A DNA stretch of 9,268 nucleotides from M3007 sp046153695 (GTDB lineage Bacteria; Bacteroidota; Bacteroidia; Chitinophagales; Saprospiraceae). The translations under genes were made by a program, and so were the position numbers. This document shows, piece after piece, positions 7,644 through 9,268 of this stretch. Where the stretch lies: positions 1 to 9,268 of the forward strand of contig JBJXEZ010000314.1 of the NCBI GenBank assembly GCA_046153695.1. Reading direction: 5' to 3'. A model generated the notes under the pieces. That model did not search any database and had not been told where the DNA came from. It worked only from the letters and a program-made list of their open reading frames with translations. The first letter of the stretch is position 1. Every line of letters begins with the position of its first letter.

Positions 7644-7661
7644 CAAATTAAAACGAAAATT

Positions 7662-8372
7662 ATGAACTCGACACAACGTTACATCACGTCCATCGGCTGG
7701 TTGACCGTGCTCTCCGGTCTTTTGGCGTTCGCCTGCAATGTGCTGCTGGCTTTTGCAGTGCGCTTCAATTTCGAGGCTTTTGCCGACCCGGCGCTGCTTT
7801 TCAACGGTTTCGAAGCCTCGCAAGCGGAGTTTTTCCGCTGGGGCATGATCACCGACATCTGGGGGTACTACCTGCTGCTGGTACCTGCGGTGCTGTATTT
7901 TTATGAACAGATGGAGTCGCCATGGCGCAGGGTTTTCGCGGCGAGCGGATTGGCTTATGCCGTCATCGGGGCGAGCGGGGCTGCTATCCTGGCATCAGCG
8001 GGTACCGACCTGTTGCGGGCCTTTGGACAGGCCGATGTGACAGCGCAAGCAGCGTTTCAAAAGGATTTCCTGCTGGTGTACCGAGTCGTCAACGGCGGCA
8101 TTTGGAACCTGCTGGAAATGGGCTTGATGGGCGTGTTCTGTTTTGGTGCAGCCCCGCTTCTGCGGCCAAGGAGTAAGCCGCTTTTTTACCTGACCATCGC
8201 GATGGGCACATCGGGTGTACTGGATTCGCTGGCGCACACATTCGAGTGGGCGGGGTTGGGCGAATTTAGCCTGAATGCTTACCTGCTGCTCGCACCGGTT
8301 TGGGCGATTTGGGTGGGGATACTCCTGATGAAACAACCGCACAAGTTCGCTGCCTTTACCCGGAACGCCTAA
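7662..8372 (+). CDS. Six-transmembrane-helix protein of unknown function (DUF4386-like)
   Basis: The 236-residue product has six hydrophobic stretches at about 10-33, 62-81, 91-113, 145-165, 174-192 and 205-223, so it is an integral inner-membrane protein with no extra domain. Size and spacing recall the DUF4386 group of six-helix proteins, but no decisive motif is visible and that assignment is tentative. No transport, redox or catalytic motif was seen. The longest loop (about 34-61) carries several aromatic and acidic residues. The start ATG follows an A-rich stretch (AAATTAAAACGAAAATT), common for Bacteroidota. The frame is open far upstream, but that part is antisense to the AraC gene and was excluded. 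Being divergent from the AraC regulator by 99 bp, it is the most likely target of that regulator. Confidence 0.85.
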   Translation: MNSTQRYITSIGWLTVLSGLLAFACNVLLAFAVRFNFEAFADPALLFNGFEASQAEFFRWGMITDIWGYYLLLVPAVLYFYEQMESPWRRVFAASGLAYAVIGASGAAILASAGTDLLRAFGQADVTAQAAFQKDFLLVYRVVNGGIWNLLEMGLMGVFCFGAAPLLRPRSKPLFYLTIAMGTSGVLDSLAHTFEWAGLGEFSLNAYLLLAPVWAIWVGILLMKQPHKFAAFTRNA

Positions 8373-8393
8373 CGAACCTGTCGTTAAAAAAAA
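8370..8393. repeat. Small hairpin overlapping the stop codon, followed by an A-run
   Basis: TAACGA (8370-8375), which includes the TAA stop of the membrane-protein gene, is complementary to TCGTTA (8381-8386) with a 5-nt loop. An A-run (8386-8393) follows on the + strand. A rightward intrinsic terminator would need a T-run here, so it is not one. The rest of the 81-bp gap to the cytochrome gene is AT-rich and holds TATCTTTT (8422-8429), a 7/8 match to the Bacteroidota -7 element. Confidence 0.3.
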
Positions 8394-8453
8394 CTACAAC
8401 CCATCTGAAGTACAAAAAAATTATCTTTTCAAAGGTTTCTTAACCAATTTATT

Positions 8454-9041
8454 ATGAAACAATTTTCATCAATGATGCTTGGCCTCGCCTTGCTTCTTGC
8501 CCTCGCATACTGTACACAGGAAACCTCCCAATCCGCTACCAAAAACAAGGCTGCCACCTCCTCTGCCGACCTCGTTAAACGCGGCGAATATCTCGTCACT
8601 ATCGGAGGCTGCAACGACTGCCACTCGCCCAAGATCATGACCGATATGGGGCCTGCGCCTGACCCGAAACGACTGCTTTCAGGCCACCCGTCAGAAGAGG
8701 CTTTGCCCGCTATCACCGACAAAAAAATGGTCGCACCGGGCCAATGGGCACTGTTCAGTCCAAGCCTGACGGCGACGGTCGGCCCCTGGGGCACTTCATT
8801 CGCCGCAAACCTCACGCCCGACGATACTGGCATCGGCAACTGGACGGAAGCGCAGTTTTTTAAAGCCATCCGCGAAGGCAAATCGAAAGGGCTGGACGGC
8901 ACCCGCCCGATGCTGCCGCCCATGCCGTGGTTCAATTTTGCCAAAATGACCGACGAAGACCTGCGAGCAGTTTATACCTACCTCAAATCGCTGCCGCCCG
9001 TGAACAACGCAGTGCCGAACCCGCTGCCGCCAACGATCTGA
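8454..9041 (+). CDS. Single-haem c-type cytochrome lipoprotein
   Basis: The 195-residue product starts with a lipoprotein signal: a short basic end, a hydrophobic core and the lipobox LALAYC with C20 as the lipidation site. A Ser/Thr/Ala-rich linker leads to a class I cytochrome c domain. The haem motif is CNDCH (C53, C56, H57) and the likely sixth ligand is M157 in LPPMPW. Between them is NLTPDDTGIGNWTEAQFFKA (119-138), a stretch typical of cytochrome subunits that work with membrane-linked dehydrogenases; the end (LRAVYTYLKSLPPV) is the usual final helix. It should be anchored in a membrane and pass electrons in the periplasm. No partner dehydrogenase or oxidase is present in the window, so its donor and acceptor are unknown. 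It lies 81 bp after the membrane-protein gene and may share its transcript or use its own promoter (TATCTTTT, 8422-8429). Confidence 0.94.
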   Translation: MKQFSSMMLGLALLLALAYCTQETSQSATKNKAATSSADLVKRGEYLVTIGGCNDCHSPKIMTDMGPAPDPKRLLSGHPSEEALPAITDKKMVAPGQWALFSPSLTATVGPWGTSFAANLTPDDTGIGNWTEAQFFKAIREGKSKGLDGTRPMLPPMPWFNFAKMTDEDLRAVYTYLKSLPPVNNAVPNPLPPTI

Positions 9042-9055
9042 TCCTGAAACTCCGA

Positions 9056-9112
9056 TCCGGGATGTCCGGTAGCAGGATGTGCTGACTCCACATCCTCGCG
9101 TGGCATCCCGGA
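9056..9112. terminator. Nested two-stem hairpin downstream of the cytochrome gene
   Basis: The outer stem TCCGGGATG (9056-9064) pairs perfectly with CATCCCGGA (9104-9112). The inner stem AGGATGTG (9074-9081) pairs perfectly with CACATCCT (9089-9096) around a 7-nt loop. It begins 15 bp after the cytochrome stop. No T-run follows, so it is either a factor-dependent or 3'-protecting terminator structure or a small palindromic repeat. The element is clear; its role is inferred. Confidence 0.5.
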
Positions 9113-9145
9113 ATACACATCAACCTTAGGAACGGGTGAAGAATA

Positions 9146-9268
9146 ACTTGTCAGTTTCAGCGGCTTGCTTTTCACCCAGACTTCCCATCTTTTTGATTAA
9201 AGAGCGCTGCTATTCGCACAAAAAGATAGTTGTCTGGGTAAAAACCAATCTCCCTGAAACTAACAACT
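9146..9268. repeat. Large imperfect palindrome (three concentric inverted repeats), reaching the window edge
   Basis: Three inverted-repeat pairs share one centre near 9207. TTGTCAGTTTCAG (9148-9160) pairs with CTGAAACTAACAA (9254-9266) with one mismatch in 13; ACCCAGAC (9174-9181) with GTCTGGGT (9232-9239); ATCTTTTTG (9187-9195) with CAAAAAGAT (9219-9227). Spacers between arms differ in length by only one base, so the whole stretch folds into one long hairpin. No coding sequence was found in it. It may be a small non-autonomous repeat element (MITE- or REP-like) or a structured RNA. The right boundary may lie beyond the window. Confidence 0.55.

Noticed and set aside
7116..7661. Long N-terminal extension of the membrane protein
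   Set aside because: It is antisense to the AraC gene; the true ATG at 7662 follows an A-rich start region and leads straight into the first helix.
7563..7823. 87-codon N-terminal extension of the AraC regulator
   Set aside because: It overlaps the divergent membrane-protein gene and its promoter and matches no part of the AraC family.
8370..8393. Intrinsic terminator after the membrane-protein gene
   Set aside because: The 6-bp hairpin is followed by A, not T, on the coding strand.
8978..9175. 65-codon open frame on the - strand across the cytochrome 3' end
   Set aside because: It overlaps the cytochrome gene and the nested hairpin, with no motif and no supporting context.
9146..9268. Integron attC site
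   Set aside because: The palindrome lacks the RYYYAAC and GTTRRRY core sites at its ends, and there is no integron cassette context.

Overview
The window reads as chromosomal DNA of a Bacteroidota bacterium. The signs are a type IX secretion (T9SS) sorting domain at the left edge, a beta-propeller/Y_Y_Y histidine kinase paired with a LytTR response regulator, A-rich start regions without clear Shine-Dalgarno sequences, and two near-matches to the Bacteroidota -7 promoter element. The fairly GC-rich coding DNA and the HYR-like sequence before the sorting domain would suit a Saprospiria- or Chitinophagia-like member, but that placement is inference. No rRNA, convincing tRNA, CRISPR array or transposase is visible.

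Layout, left to right. Positions 1-378 hold the 3' end of a large secreted protein on the + strand. It converges on a leftward block across a perfect 10-bp stem-loop (391-432). The leftward block, in transcription order, is an AraC-family regulator (7562-6567), a secreted S41-type peptidase-like protein with C-terminal TPRs (6351-4708), a 1085-residue propeller histidine kinase (4493-1236) and its LytTR response regulator (1191-445). The gaps are 215, 214 and 44 bp. Only kinase and regulator are close enough to be a confident operon. To the right, a six-helix membrane protein (7662-8372) is divergent from the AraC gene, followed by a single-haem c-type cytochrome lipoprotein (8454-9041). The last 227 bp hold no gene but carry two nested inverted-repeat structures.

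How the parts may work together. The kinase has a very large periplasmic sensor and would pass phosphate to the LytTR regulator. Upstream of the kinase start are two 11-bp direct repeats (10/11 identical) spaced 21 bp start to start, the geometry expected for LytTR-type DNA binding, which suggests autoregulation. The AraC regulator and the divergent membrane protein form a likely regulator/target pair. A functional link between these two modules, the S41 protein and the cytochrome is not shown by the sequence.

Most of the window is ordinary Bacteroidota coding DNA. The observations most worth following are the putative LytTR operator, the roughly 120-bp imperfect palindrome at the right edge, the S41-like protein with a serine but no lysine at the usual dyad position, and the structured leader of that gene.
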